A DNA stretch of 64,000 bases from Typha latifolia (GCA_019914945.1 CM034103.1:16148785-16212784), one strand, 5' to 3'. Shown: positions 1 through 13,129, counted from the stretch's first letter. Notes: a model not told the origin generated them from the sequence alone. Made by a program: numbers and translations.

Positions 1-627
1 GATCGAGACATTGTTGCCGATGACGGCGGTCTCCCCGATGACAACGCCGGTGGCGTGGTCGAGGAGGATCCCTTTGCCGATCCTGGCGGCGGGATGAATG
101 TCGACAGCGAAGACGTCGGCGATACGGGATTGGAGGGCTAGGGCTAAGGGGCGGCGGGACTGGTACCAGAGGAGGTGGGAGATGCGGTGGGCTTGGATGG
201 CGAGGAAGCCCTTGTAGTTGAGGAGGCAGTGGGAGAAGGACTCGCAGGCGGGGTCGCGGTGGCGGGCGGCCAGGAGGTCAGCGACGGCGGCGGAGCGGAG
301 GGAGGGGTTGGAGGAGAGGGAGTTGAGGAAGAGGTCGTAGAGGAGGGTGGAAAGGAGGGTAGGGGAGGATAGCTTATTCGCGAGGTGGAAGGCGAGGGAT
401 CGAGGAAGGGAAGGGTGGGAGAGGACAGTGGCGTAGAGGTAGCTCGCCAGGGCCGGCTCCGAGTCGGCGTCGCGGTGGACCTCGGCCTTGATCTGGGTCC
501 AGACCCAGGATTCGTCGTCCTCCGATTCCGGCGGTGGGAAGCTCGGCATAAACGCTGCCGTCGCCGTCCCCAGAGAAGAAGACGAGTGGCGGTTGTTGGT
601 AATAGGATGGGATTGTCCCACCGGCAT
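1..627 (-). CDS. Serine O-acetyltransferase, 3' end outside window
   Basis: The enzyme makes O-acetylserine from serine and acetyl-CoA, the committed step to cysteine, in complex with O-acetylserine (thiol) lyase. The visible 209 residues start at the ATG at 625-627 (MPVGQSHP) and stay open to the window edge. Seen: the plant SAT N-terminal helical domain (WTQIKAEVHRDADSEPALASYLY, residues about 44-65), then CLLNYKGFLAIQAHR, then the start of the left-handed beta-helix catalytic domain with the conserved DVFAVDIHPAARIGKG and DHATGVVIGETAVIGNN stretches. The last 100 or so residues (end of hexapeptide repeats and regulatory C-tail) lie beyond base 1. No intron is seen, as in many plant SATs. 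The short leader before the helical domain is not an obvious long transit peptide, so a cytosolic isoform is possible but not shown. The first exon is strongly GC-rich. Confidence 0.95.
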   Translation of the reverse strand, partial: MPVGQSHPITNNRHSSSSLGTATAAFMPSFPPPESEDDESWVWTQIKAEVHRDADSEPALASYLYATVLSHPSLPRSLAFHLANKLSSPTLLSTLLYDLFLNSLSSNPSLRSAAVADLLAARHRDPACESFSHCLLNYKGFLAIQAHRISHLLWYQSRRPLALALQSRIADVFAVDIHPAARIGKGILLDHATGVVIGETAVIGNNVSI

Positions 628-705
628 ATCGGGAGGTATTCCCCTCTACTTCGATTGGAGGATAAGGAAGTGGAGTGAAGGCAGACAGGAGGTGTATCTT
701 GGACG

Positions 706-714
706 AATAAATAG
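706..714 (-). promoter_or_regulatory. Possible TATA element of the SAT gene
   Basis: Read on the minus strand this is CTATTTATT, about 80 bases upstream of the SAT start codon. It is TATA-like rather than perfect. Inferred from position only. Confidence 0.35.
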
Positions 715-2175
715 AGGGGGAGAGGGGGAGAGAGGGAATACGTAGACGTGGTGTGCTGACTTGGACTTGTGGCAGATAAAGAAATGACGGTAGACAAGTG
801 GATATTCTCCTCCTCCGCGGTTAATTCTAGAACCCGGGGTGAATAAGTTGGGTGGATAGGGATAAAAAGTTGAACAAGTTCCGTGAATAGCGTTAAGATT
901 ATAACTAAATTAAGAATCCTATATGATTCTATTAATTAAGTTAAGTCGTCTTTTTAATTTTAAACCAACGTCTTTCGTATGTAGAAGGATATGCGTACTG
1001 TATACATCGAACACCGAGTCATAACACCAGAACCAACGTCAGTGTTTGTTTAAATAAGCAAATGCTGTCACGAACCTCGACGGAATAACGAACAAATACG
1101 ATAATTAGACCGTAATTAAGAATACAACGTCAACTCTCTTCTCGTGAATTATATATATATTCATAACGAGTGCATGATTTTGTTATATAGAGCCTGTTGA
1201 AGATCTCCCGTATTCACATCGTGCAATTGGATAAAGATTTGTAATTTTAAATTGTATTTGACAGTTATAGATAGATGAACGTCTTTGTGAACCTCGACGG
1301 AATACGAAGCAAATACTATCCTCAGAACCGGAGGTACATAAATAATAATGCAGTTGACAATTACTGCTTCGGTAAGTCATCCGTTAAGACTTATTCCAGT
1401 CAGACCTAGAATAAGAAAAAACTTCGCTAGAAGGATAGTATTGGAACCAGAATAGCATGCGATGTGAGGTTTGGATAGTAGTACCGGATAGCCCATCGAT
1501 TGATTTGGGTGAGAGGGGTGGGTACGGCTCATGCACAGTAGTACGATGGAGATTGAGAAGTATGTGAACTCGTTTGGGTGGCCACACGTGAGTCTTAATG
1601 CTTAGTTGATTGATGGAGAGGTAGATTAAACATATCCATGTAAACTAGTCCTAGGTGGCCCTGCCAAGTGCAAAATACTATGGGCTGCAGTGTGGCTTGT
1701 GCATGGAAGGCCTGGCAATCTCATCCACTTCGTGTCTATCCCCATGGCCGTGATTGAAACAATGAGACATGAACATTAATTGTTTATATGGGACGGAATT
1801 TTGTTTAGTTTATTTTTAAATTAGAGAGCATTGCCATGTGATCCAATGTCTTCTTGCGGCAGCGATTCAATATTTTAATTAAGTTGTCAACCATTTGCAT
1901 AGATAGTCACATTTAGCATAAATATGATAAGATTGAAGTAAAATTTCAAGTTGGTATCTATGTGGACGAAATAATAGATGGACTGTGGTCTCCATGGGGT
2001 GGCGACCCCACGCATAGAGGAAGTACGCATGGTAGTTGAGTTTGAGACGAAAGTTAATATATATTTTTTTATTTAAGATGACGAGTCCTCCCTAATATGT
2101 ATGTTAATATGCAAAATTTTCCATTCCATAAGATAAAACCAAATCAATTGAGCCATAATCAAAATTTTCCATCAC
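715..2175. other. Gene-free stretch, SAT upstream region
   Basis: No coding gene recognised. The stretch is AT-rich beyond about 850 and holds a diverged direct repeat pair (about 1069-1100 and 1287-1318) sharing an AACCTCGACGGAAT core. Short open frames at 1183-1587 have no recognisable composition or motif. Confidence 0.5.
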
Positions 2176-2484
2176 TCAACACCAAAACCAAAAACCACGC
2201 ATCGCTATTCTAGATCTAACTTCTCTTAATACCATCTGAAACAAGCCGAATCCCATATCCTGCATTCAACAAAAACACCAAGCCAGAAACATTCTATTTT
2301 CGTTTCTCAAAATCATACTGGTAAAAATCTCGTTCTCACCTTGTCCGGTTCCTCCTTCGCCTCGGCCCCCACGGACGCGGCGAGGGCGTCACCACCTCCT
2401 CCGCCGGTCGCGACGGCGACGGGGACGGGATCAGCTCGGTTATATCCACTCCAACTACCAATCAAAGGATCCAAAAGTTAGCTC

Positions 2485-2521
<37 letters not shown>

Positions 2522-2611
2522 GTACCTCGTACCTGATTCGAGAATGGATCTGAGATCGTCGGCGGAGGGGTTCGAGTTGCCGGCGAGGAGGTAAGAGGCC
2601 ACCCCCTTCAT
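2176..2611 (-). pseudogene. Decayed 60S acidic ribosomal protein P2-like gene
   Basis: P2 normally sits on the ribosomal stalk and helps recruit GTPase factors. Three exon-like blocks with splice signals are visible: 2533-2611 (MKGVASYLLAGNSNPSADD, then LRSILES), 2340-2454 (joining to give ESVGVDITELI) and 2176-2259 (DMGFGLF, then a readthrough tail). All three match P2 landmarks: the MKxxAxYLL start, the DITELI segment and the C-terminal DMGFxLFD signature. The copy is broken. About 20 residues between ESVG and DITELI are missing compared with normal P2. The A/G-rich hinge (VATGGGGGDALAA) and the DMGFGLF tail lie in a different frame from DITELI, so a frameshift separates them. The tail lacks the final Asp-stop and runs on for some 20 codons. 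Introns are retained, so this is not a processed retrocopy. A (GA)n tract sits in its first intron. A transcribed but diverged gene cannot be excluded. Confidence 0.7.
2488..2518. repeat. (GA)n microsatellite
   Basis: About 15 uninterrupted GA units within the first intron of the P2-like pseudogene. Confidence 0.95.
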
Positions 2612-3593
2612 CTCTGTGCTCGAGACGGTTCAGCCAAGAGTTTCAGATTGGAGAAACCATATAGTACCTTATGTTACGCTATATCATCGGAACTTAGTAG
2701 CTTAAACTGTGTTAATTTTTCCTTCAATTTCTTTTATCACTTTTTGTAATTTTTGAGGGATATAACTTCCTATATGCTAAAGTAAAAAAAAAATATATAT
2801 TGTAAAAAATACTCGCTGCTTATTATTATTATTCCACAGTAGCTCTTCTTATAAGTTCACTATGGAATTCAACTTGACATTTATTGCACACATTACTATT
2901 AGGCTCTACATTATCTATCATAAGCCGTGATGTAAGCAATTACACGTGGACTCGGAGCGTTAATTCCCCTATCCCACTTTAGCGGCCAAAAGTGCAGAGG
3001 AGTCCCCTGATCCGTTAGGGGCCTACAGGAGCCTCAGTCAATGATTGGTCCTTTCGTCACTCCCGTGGGCCCACCTCAGTGTCTTCCGTATCCTGCGTCG
3101 CCTAGAAGCACTCGGATCAGATTCAAATGTACACCGAGAGAGAGAAATAAAATAGTTCGAATTTTTAAAAAATAAATAAATAAATAGGTTAAAGAGGCGA
3201 ACACTTGGCTCCGAAGCAACTTCCCAAAAATCCTCGTCACGTTCACGTTATGAATTATAAGGACTAGTTATATAAAGTTGCAATTTACAATATGGATTGA
3301 ATCCAGTAAAAATCTTAAAATGCGGTTTAATTTGGGAAATTACTGGTGAGGTGAGAAAAGAGAAGAAATGAAATAAATTAAAAGAACCGAAGGGGACGAT
3401 AATGTTAGGAGTTGGTTTTCCGCCTTTTAGGAGGGGAACAGCCGCATAGCACGAGGGAAGGTGGAGCCTTCTCCGCCTTTAAAGTGTTCGAGTTCGTCCC
3501 TGTGGAGGAGAAAGAGAGAGAAGCTTCTCGAAGCCATGCTTGGGAGGGAATCTTAACTTCTTTAGCTCGTCTTCCTCTCGAAGCCCTACTCCC
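2612..3593. other. Gene-free stretch: SS4 upstream region
   Basis: No coding gene seen. A G-box-like CACGTGG is at 2943-2949. The last 200 bases are presumed promoter and 5' leader of starch synthase IV. The open frame beginning at 3412 runs through the SS4 leader in another frame and is not supported. Confidence 0.5.
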
Positions 3594-6500
3594 ATGGCGT
3601 CGGAGGTGCGCGCTCTCTTCCTCGGCGGCGGCGGCCTCAGCTGCCAAAAGCCTAGCCCTCGCCTCCCGATCGCTTCCTATCGTCGATCTCTCGCCGTTTC
3701 TTGCAAGGCGCGACGTAGGAATCTCAGGTCACTCCTTTCTTCCCCTTCTTGCTCCGCTCCCTCCGTCTCGTTTTCTCAATCGTCTCTTTCGCTTTTCGCG
3801 TCGTTTTACGATCCGGACTTGTTTTTGCCATTTGATTTTGCATGAGTAAAGTTGCTTACCCTACCAAGATTTTGGCGAATGATTCAATGCCCTGTTTCTT
3901 TAGCGATCGTGTTGGTGTTGATGACTTTCGGTGTTTTCTTGGGTGGGTTAGAGTTCTTGCTCGGATGATTTCTAGGCAACTGGAAAGTGAGGCGAATGGT
4001 CTCATATGATCTAAGATACGATGATCGTTGAACCATTCGAGATCAATGTGTTGCCAAAAATTCTCTTTTGTGGATGGAGCTTTACTCATCTTTATAGCTG
4101 ATCCTAACGAGAGTAATTCATCAGCAAGCCATTTGGATTAATGAACTTGATATGTTTGTAAGTTCTGTTATACTTGTTAGTTGTGATTCTAGCGAGGGTG
4201 CCTTCAGAGGAAGGTGGAGACCATATCTGTCTTTGGTACTAAGAAATGACATGACAGCACTGAATCTAAAGAGTACCAATAATAGATAGAGTTGCTGTTA
4301 GTGGCTTTTTTTTTGTTAGTGTTGTGCTTGTACGGAAATATTTTCCTATAATTAACTGCTATTGAACATCGTGCAGTTCACAGAATAAGAGACAGCAGGA
4401 TAGAAAAGCGTCTCCTAAACCATCAACGTTAAATGTGACAATTCAACCCCCTGACAGTGAAAGCCGTGAAGTTCCAAATTCCAGTATCATAAACGTGACA
4501 ATTCAACCCCCTGATAATGAAAGTGGTGAAGTTCCAAATTCCAGTAACGATGGTACTTTACAACCTCATCAGAATACTCTATCCAGTATTGCTGATGAAA
4601 CTAGCTTTGTTGGCAAGGTAGACTCGGTACTGCCTTCTGCAGGAGAAGAAAATGCTAAGGTACCACAATTCATTTGCCATAGTTCTTATGTTCAGTTATG
4701 GTTTTCCTTAGTCATAGAAATAATTTGGTGATGCTATGCGGAAGTTGAATTCTGTTATTTAATCTCTTCTTTTGACTAAAGTATACACAAAAATTATCTT
4801 TCCAGACCTCTTATACGAGCAACAAATACACATATCATATAAGTTTCTGAGGAAAGCCATTAATACAGTCTCATTTATGGACAATGATGATGATGGACTT
4901 CTTAAAGAGCCTGTGTATGTCTCATCATTAAAGCTTCACATTACAGTTTACATAAAGAATGCTTATTTATCAAATAGTTATTTAATATTTGTGTCCTATG
5001 CATCATATATTTCCTACTTTAGATTGTAGACATGCCATTATTAGCTTGGGCGACAAACTAATGCAATTTACTGGTATATATGAATGTTGGTAATATGGGA
5101 AATCATAATGCAATTACAATTAAATGCATCTCTTTAAGCATTCTCAATAATTTATTTCTGACCTTCTGATATTGTAAACTTTGACTCGCGATATATGTGT
5201 GGTATTTTGAAACTTTTTTCAGACATACCTATATGGCAATTTGTACATACTTTGAGCTCTCATTCCACTGGCTGCAGCTCTAAATGCTGCATTAATTTGA
5301 TCTCTTGCCAGTATCGGGGAAATATTAGCAGGGGCCTTATGGAATGGGATGCCCTTTCTGCACTAGTATCTGATTTTTTTTATATTAAATTCCTTTACAC
5401 AGAACCTAAGCCAGATCATATGAGTTCTCTTAGTGTCATAAACATGCTAGTTCTGTTACTTAAATGAGTTTCACCATCTAGTTGTCTTGATGTGTGACCA
5501 TATTTTATGTGGACATTTAATTCTCTGATGTTGTGTTATAAGAACTTGGCGATATATTTTTTCGATAACACAATCAAAATTCTCTGACAGACTGAGGAAG
5601 CTGAAGCTGGGCAAGAGCTTCCAAGTGTTAAGCTTGAAGATTTGATTGGAATGATAAGAAATTCTGAAAAGAGTAGGCAATATCTTGCTTCTAAATCTGT
5701 TGTTGCATCTGTTCATTACAATTAATGTATCTATTCTTTCCTTGGTTTCCAATTAGATATTTTGCTTCTTAATCAAGCTCGTGTGCGTGCACTTGAAGAT
5801 CTTGACAAGATTCTTACTGAAAAGGAGGCTTTGCAAGCAGAAATAAACATTCTAGAGATGAAGTTGGCAGAAACTGATGCACGACTTAAACTTGTAGCTC
5901 AAGAAAAGGTAAATGTGGAACTTCTTGAAGACCAACTTGAAAAGCTTAGAAAAGAAATGCCTTTAAGCAATCTTGTTGAGGGGGAGAGTCATGCTGACAT
6001 TAGTGGTTCCTCTCTTGTTGCGGAGCTCAATGGTTTAAGGGAAGAGAATTTGTTACTGAAGGATGATATTGAAGCTCTTAAGTTGAAACTTGCTCATGTT
6101 GCGGAAACAGAGGAACGTGTAAAAGTTCTGGAGAAAGAGCGATCCTTCTTGGAGGTTTCCCTTCGACAATTGGAGTCTAGGTTCACAGTTGCTCAGGATG
6201 ATGATTCAAAACTTGCTCCTCTACAGCATGAATGCAAAGCTTTATGGGAAAAGGTGGAAAATTTGCAAGCCTTGCTTGATGATGCAATGAAACAAGTAGA
6301 GCATGCTGCTTTGGTTTTACAGCAAAACCATGATTTGCAGCAGAAGGTTGAAAAGTTGGAGGCCTCTCTCGAAGAAGCAAATGCATCTAAGTTCTCATCA
6401 GAAAAGTCTAATTATATTGACGAGCTTTTGCAACAGAAAGTGAAAACTTTAGAGGAGCGCCTTCAACTCTCTGATCAGGAAATTCATTCCCAGATCAAAT

Positions 6501-9500
6501 TATACCAGATATCAGTCAAAGAATTTCAGGACACTCTTAACTTGTTAAAAGAGGAAAATGAGAGAAGATCACTTGAACAACCTGCAGATGATATGCCCTG
6601 GGAATTTTGGAGTCGTTTACAGCTTACCATTGACGGTTGGTTTCTTGAGAAAAAGATATCCTCTGATGATGCAAAGTTGCTGAGAGAAATGGCATGGAAG
6701 AGGGATAGTCGAGTTCGTGATGCATACTTGGCATGCAAGGGATTGAATGAGAGTGAAGCTGTAGCAAAGTTCCTAAAACTGACATTTTCTCAAACCAGGT
6801 ATCCTTTCTTTTCTTAATGATTTTTTGAGATATGTTGGAAACTTGGAATTAAAGACTTTAAAGAAAGTACGTAAGTATATGATTTATCCCTACCCTTTTT
6901 TGGTTACTGCAGTTCTGGATTGCACATTATTCATATAGCAGCAGAGATGGCACCTGTTGCTAAGGTAATGTGGCATAACACCTTTTTGTCTTTTATCATG
7001 TATTAAAGCATTATTTGTCTAATTATTTTCATATAGCCATTTTGCTTTTAATTAGTTTCCCTATTTATTTTTTCCAGCATTGCAAAATCTATGAAGGTGC
7101 CAAATATATTGGGAAAAATTGATAACTCAAAACAAGGGAGGAGAAAGAAATAATAGTCACTTGGTCTCAGGCATCTACATTTACATGATTGACCATCAAT
7201 TAGCTAAATTTGTCTTTCTACTTTAGGATACTCTTCTCTACTTGGAAAACACGATAACTTGTGTTTTGGGTTGAATCCTACTCAATGTAACAGTTGATCA
7301 CTTTCCTGCCAAGTGATTTGGCTTATTAGTACTATCCTTCTCCTGAATGAAGAATATACTGTTCAATCCTAGGACCAGCTTTTAATCTATTAGATGATTT
7401 GATTTTCAGGTTGGTGGTCTTGGGGATGTTGTATCTGGTCTTGGTAAATCACTCCAGAGGAAGGGCCACCTAGTGGAAATAATTCTTCCTAAATATGACT
7501 GCATGCAGCATGATCGCATCGGTAATCTGAAAGTGTGTAAGACAAAAAGTTGATCATACTGTTCTATGGCCATCTGAAAAATGTCTTGATTTCTTATTAG
7601 TTGATGTTCAGGCATTAGATATTGTGGTGGAGTCCTATTTTGATGGGCAGATGTTCAAGAATAAAATTTGGGTTGGGACAATTGAAGGTTCAAAATGCCC
7701 AAAGTTTAATCTATATTTACTTTTGGTGCATGAGTTTGCTAAATTGTGGCTTACTGGAATCATGATGATATGATATGCAGGACTGCCGGTCTATTTTATA
7801 GAGCCTTATCATCCAGCAAAATTGTTTTGGCGCGGGCAGTACTATGGGGAGCACGATGATTTTAAACGTTTTTCATACTTTAGCCGTGCAGCCCTTGAAT
7901 TACTTTATCAAGCTGGGAAGAAGCCCAATATAATCCACTGTCATGACTGGCAGACAGCCTTCATTGTAGGCACTAGAACTCATATAGCTTTATTCTCCTT
8001 CCTCAGAATGAACTACAATAGTCTTGATTCTCCTATTCTTTGAGTTACAAAACTAGGAGTAGTTAATTTGCTTGATTACTAATATAATGAGTTTGTACTT
8101 CCAGGCACCTCTTTATTGGGATATATATGTAGCTCGCGGTTTTAATTCTGCTAAAATTTGCTTTACATGCCACAACTTTGAATATCAAGGAATAGCTCCT
8201 GCTTCTGACTTGGCATCATGTGGCCTTGATGTTCACCACTTAAACAGACCAGATAGGATGCAGGATAACTCGGCACATGATAAAGTTAATCCTGTAAAGG
8301 TAACTGAGATTGACCAGGAAACAACATATCAATTACCTTTTTAAATATTGGGTTTTCTATCAGCATATTTAAATTTGAATGTATACGTCCCAGGGTGCAA
8401 TTGTTTACTCTAACATTGTTACAACTGTATCACCAACTTATGCTCAAGAGGTGCGCTCTGCAGAGGTACTAATCTATGAACCTTCTTGACCATTTACTCC
8501 ATTGTAATATTAATAAGATCATTCTACTTCTCTTATACTTTGATCTCTTCATTCTTTTTCTGTCTTCTCTTTTAATTGAGGATTCATTCATTTGCTGTTT
8601 GTTACCAGCCTATTAGATGCCTTTTAACTAGGCTCTAAAACATCCTTGGAGAAAATAAACGATATCACCTACAAATAGTTCTGACTTCTAACAATTTGTC
8701 AGCAATTGCTATTGTAAGAACATATTAATCTCCACCCACTTTGTCAGTTAAACATAGCCTAGCTTATCACCATCAACTAATCTTACTTCATCCATTCTGT
8801 TTGTGTGTCTTACTTTTCAGCTTTGCAGTCATAGATAACTCTAATGTAAGGTCAACTTTCTCAAGTCTGCATTCAATGTCTCTGACAAGCTGTTATATAT
8901 ATTACCAAAAATATTTCAAGATATTTCCTGCATAAGATCTGAGGATTTTTCTAAATTTCCTCAATGATCGTTTCTTTTTTTCGCTTTTGGTTCATAGGGT
9001 GGCAGGGGCCTCCATGGTACACTAAAATCCCATTCGAGGAAATTCGTCGGAATTCTCAATGGAATTGATACCGATGCATGGAATCCCTCTACTGACAGTT
9101 TTCTCAGAGTTCAGTACAGCGCTGATGATCTTCAGGGGAAAGCAGCAAATAAAGAAGTTATTAGAAAGCATGTGAAGTTGTCCGCTACAGATGCCTCTCG
9201 ACCACTGGTAAGTTTCACTGTTTCACCAGTGTTTTTTCATACACATGTAGCCGATCATTAAATCATATGATTCTTTATTTTTTATCATGAAACTGGGGCC
9301 TTAATGCATTTCCTCTTTCTCATGTGCCCTGAAAATTTTCAATTGCGACCTACGGAAAATAATTCTGTAATGAAAAAACGGTGTTCTCTATATCCTTAAA
9401 ACTTATCAGTTATTTGAAAATCTATTACAAATATCAAGTTGGAGCTTGTACTTCAATTACCATATACCTTGTTGTATTCATTACTTCTCTCCATGATTCT

Positions 9501-12500
9501 TCTGTATGCGGCCTTCTTAATGTCAAGCTTATGGTACACATTTCAAGTTACAACCATGGTTAGCAGGATTGGTAGGTTTGGGTAAAGTAGTGCATACATG
9601 AGCTAAGTTAATACTTAATAGAGTACTAAAAGCATGGAAGATGGTGAGCATGAGTTGGTTGATTAGTTCAAGTGTAATAACTAATTTCTTATGCTGACTC
9701 AAGGATAATGCAAATTAATAGTTATTCTTGGTATATGTAGTGAAGGTGGCTATAAATTAATTAAAGTTACGACACTACATTAAGTTTGCTAATTAATTAG
9801 ACTATATATTATCTCTTAATTGCACCCTCCTATACATAATTGATTGGGTCTAAATCTCTATCTTAATATATATAGAATGGTTGATTAAAAGATGAATTCC
9901 TAATATAGAACGCTCCTTAATTTTATTTCCTCTTCTTTATTATATATATGCACTATAGCATATCGTGTATATAGTTAGACTAGAGAACAAATCCGAGAAT
10001 ATTAATAGCAAGCCAATTAAGTAAGCTAGTATTTTTTTAATAAAATTTTTAGGGTTCATATGTGAATAATTATTATTTTCTTATTATTTTGTCGTCTTTT
10101 CTAAATTTTTAGAAATTTTCTTATATTTTTAAATAATATTTAGAATTTTACGTAATTAAGAAAAGTCCAATCTGATCCGGACGATCGACATGGCCTATCT
10201 GGCCGATACGTATCTAATTCTGGAAGGCCGAACCCAATTTTTCGAACCTTGATTACAACCACTTGTTCTATTGTTCAATCATTAGGGTCAACATATTTTA
10301 TGTTACATATAATATAAGCAACTTTACCTTATCACTTGTGAGCATCTCTTTGCTATTTTGAGCATAAAAATTCTTAAAACATTCTTATAATTTTTTAGTT
10401 GGTTGATGCTAATGAATGGCTAGAAATGTATTTACTAGAAGCAATGTGTATGAATCTGGCAAAACCAAAGGAGACTAATGTATGCAATACCTAGATTTGC
10501 CTGAACAAACTGCCATGATTTATAACTTATGAATTAGCAGTTTATCTGGACTTAAAACCTGAAATACCACTTACAGGATGTTAGGTTAAAAGGAAAGGTA
10601 GAAGCTCATATAGTTTGCGAGACATTTGGTGAACAAATTTTACCCTACTGTCAACATTCAATGAGATGTAGCGAAGGGCTTCTAAAGTCATTACAAACTC
10701 TCAGTGGGCTGTGAGATCTACTTAGAGATTGTTGTTTCATATTCAGAATGCAATTTAATATTTGAAATCTCCTGACATCTACTTGTCTCCATTTTCTAAT
10801 ATAAACCAATTGTGTGCTTCCTCTTCTTTCCCCCGGAGAATATAGCTGGATTAAGATTAAAATACTCATGTTGATTTTTTTATTGTTTTTAACCTGTATT
10901 CTGTACTTATCTGAGCATGAAACATTTAAAATCATTTCCGTCTTTTTTTCATCTACATCCTTCCTTTTTCCCCATTAAAGACATTTTATTTTCTTGCTAA
11001 TTAATGGTTTAATATTTTGTTATTCAAGGTAAGGTAGAGCATCCAAATTTTATTATTTTTATTGGATGAAAATCCAAATTTTATGAAACAGGTTGGCTGC
11101 ATTACAAGATTAGTACCTCAGAAGGGTGTACATCTTATCAGGCATGCAATATACAAAACACTGGAGCTAGGAGGACAATTTGTGCTTCTGGGTTCAAGTC
11201 CAGTTCCTCACATTCAGGTACTCTTTCTTTTCTATTGTGTTGACTTTTCTTTTTCGTCACTTCACAGTGTATTCCTTGGCTATAGTTTAACTAGGCCTTG
11301 TAGGACACTAATAAGGGCTTATCTATTTTCCTGGAAGCATGATCATATATGTATTTGTATTTATTGTGCCCTGATAAATTGTCCATTGATGGATTTTTTG
11401 CTTATTATGAGTTCATTTATTTCTAACTAACCTTTTCATAGTTCCAAAAGAATAGTCATGGACTATTGATATAGAAACATATGGTGGAAAATAAACTGCA
11501 ATCAGTTATATGGAAATAAGAAGTACGCTTGCTGATTTTGCAACTCAGATCTGAATTTGGACCTAGAATATTTTTGGCCAAACTTCATGAAGGAATGCAA
11601 ATGTGATCAAGGATTCTCACAGGGTTTAAGAATCAGCTGTAATGGAAACAGATTATTACTTTAAGGGAGAAAAGCTCGATCTTGTTTCACTGCATTCTCT
11701 ACCCATGGTGTTTCACGACAAAGAAAAGAGAGCAGAGAATTTCTTTCTTTCCCTCTGGCCTTCAAATGGCTCTCGCTTGTTGTCAGCTTATTGGATATCT
11801 AGAGGAATAGACTATGAACTTTGCGGTGAAAATTCCAGATGTAGCTTATTGCTTCTATAACATTGTTGGTTACAACATTATTCTTGCTCCATTCCTATCC
11901 CGTCATCACCAAGTTCTTCTGGAGATCTGTACATTTTTAGCTTGTGAGAAGAATAAGAAGCTCCACTACAAGATCATTAAGTATATTTTATTTTGCAGAG
12001 GGAGTTCGAAGGGATTGCAAACCATTTTCAGAACCATCCTCATGCTCGGTTGCTATTGAAATATGATGATGCCCTTTCACATTTGATTTACGCAGCGTCC
12101 GACATGTTTATAATTCCATCAATGTTTGAACCATGTGGCCTTACTCAGGTACTCTTCTCATAGTATTAAGCATATAAATTATCTGTCATTCAACTCATTA
12201 TCATAGATATGTAGCAGTCACGGTCATAGATTCATTTTCTGTAGCTTTGGGTTCTGCAGGTAGGCTATAGGCATGGCCATACTAACTATGTAGATCGGCA
12301 CCACAATCTCCATAACATAAGATACTAACATGGTAAAGATTGGATGCATCTTGCCCTTGCCAAACCCTACATTGGTGCGAGCCTCGGCTGTCACTCAATG
12401 TGCCCACTGTGCACCTTGACCATCATTGATTCAATTCATTGAAATAGCCTCATGAGCAATATAGTACATCTTGCGCTCTTTGACCCACATTGACATGAGT

Positions 12501-13129
12501 CCCTTGAGAACTGGCACCTATTTTCCTTGACTTTTGTTGTCTTCTGTATGAAATCAATTTAATAGTCTTTTGACATCCACAGATGATAGCCATGAGATAC
12601 GGTTCCGTGCCAATTGTAAGGAAAACTGGTGGATTGAATGATAGGTGGGTAGTTGAGCCTATTGTTCCTTCAAGTATTGCCATGTACAAGGATGTCTTGC
12701 ATAACATCAGCTAGTTGCCCTACTTTTTTCTGCAGTGTTTTCGATGTTGACGATGATACAATCCCAATGCAATTCCGAAATGGCTTTACGTTTGTGACTC
12801 CTGATGAGCAGGTTCGTCTCACCTCGTGGCCTCAAAGTGCTAATATGACTTGTTTCAAGGACATTCTTCGTCTATCTATTGACATATTCTGGATGCTCTA
12901 TTACTTATATTTTCTATTTTGCATTTGTGTTCTTTTGTGATTTCGAGTTTAGGGTCTAAGCAGTGCAATGGAAAGGGCATTCAACTATTATATGAGAAGT
13001 CCTGAAATCTGGCAACAACTCATTCAGAAGGACATGAGATTGGATTTCAGCTGGGATTCTTCAGCCGCACAGTATGAGGAGCTTTATGAGAAGTCCGTGG
13101 CTAGGGCAAGGGCATCTGCTAGTGTGTAG
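3594..13129 (+). CDS. SS4: Starch synthase IV (16 exons, 1014 aa)
   Basis: Plastid glucosyltransferase (GT5) that uses ADP-glucose and is known for starch granule initiation. Exons: 3594-3727, 4377-4659, 5591-5672, 5757-6798, 6913-6964, 7410-7532, 7612-7687, 7781-7965, 8105-8299, 8394-8465, 8998-9207, 11092-11217, 11999-12148, 12583-12644, 12736-12811, 12953-13129; they sum to 3045 nt. Residues 1-44 look like a transit peptide (Ser/Arg-rich, few acidic). Residues about 165-430 are long heptad coiled coil, the SSIV hallmark that anchors the protein to granule initiation sites. The conserved [19 protein letters not shown] block precedes the catalytic part. ADP-glucose motif KVGGL is at residues 531-535, HCHDWQTAF follows, and the second KTGGL is at 924-928 in the GT1-like domain. 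Residues 64-103 hold a 20-residue tandem duplication. Length agrees with known SSIV (about 1000 aa). The SS4 assignment rather than SS3 rests on the coiled coils and absence of CBM53 modules. Confidence 0.96.
4431..4550 (+). repeat. 60-bp tandem duplication inside SS4 exon 2
   Basis: Units 4431-4490 and 4491-4550 are near-identical and in frame. Each encodes [18 protein letters not shown] plus two residues. It lies in the low-complexity linker between transit peptide and coiled coil. Confidence 0.95.

Noticed and set aside
144..797. 217-codon minus-strand open frame over the SAT gene
   Set aside because: Out of frame with the clear serine acetyltransferase reading; Ser/Pro/Thr composition comes from GC-rich codons read in the wrong phase.
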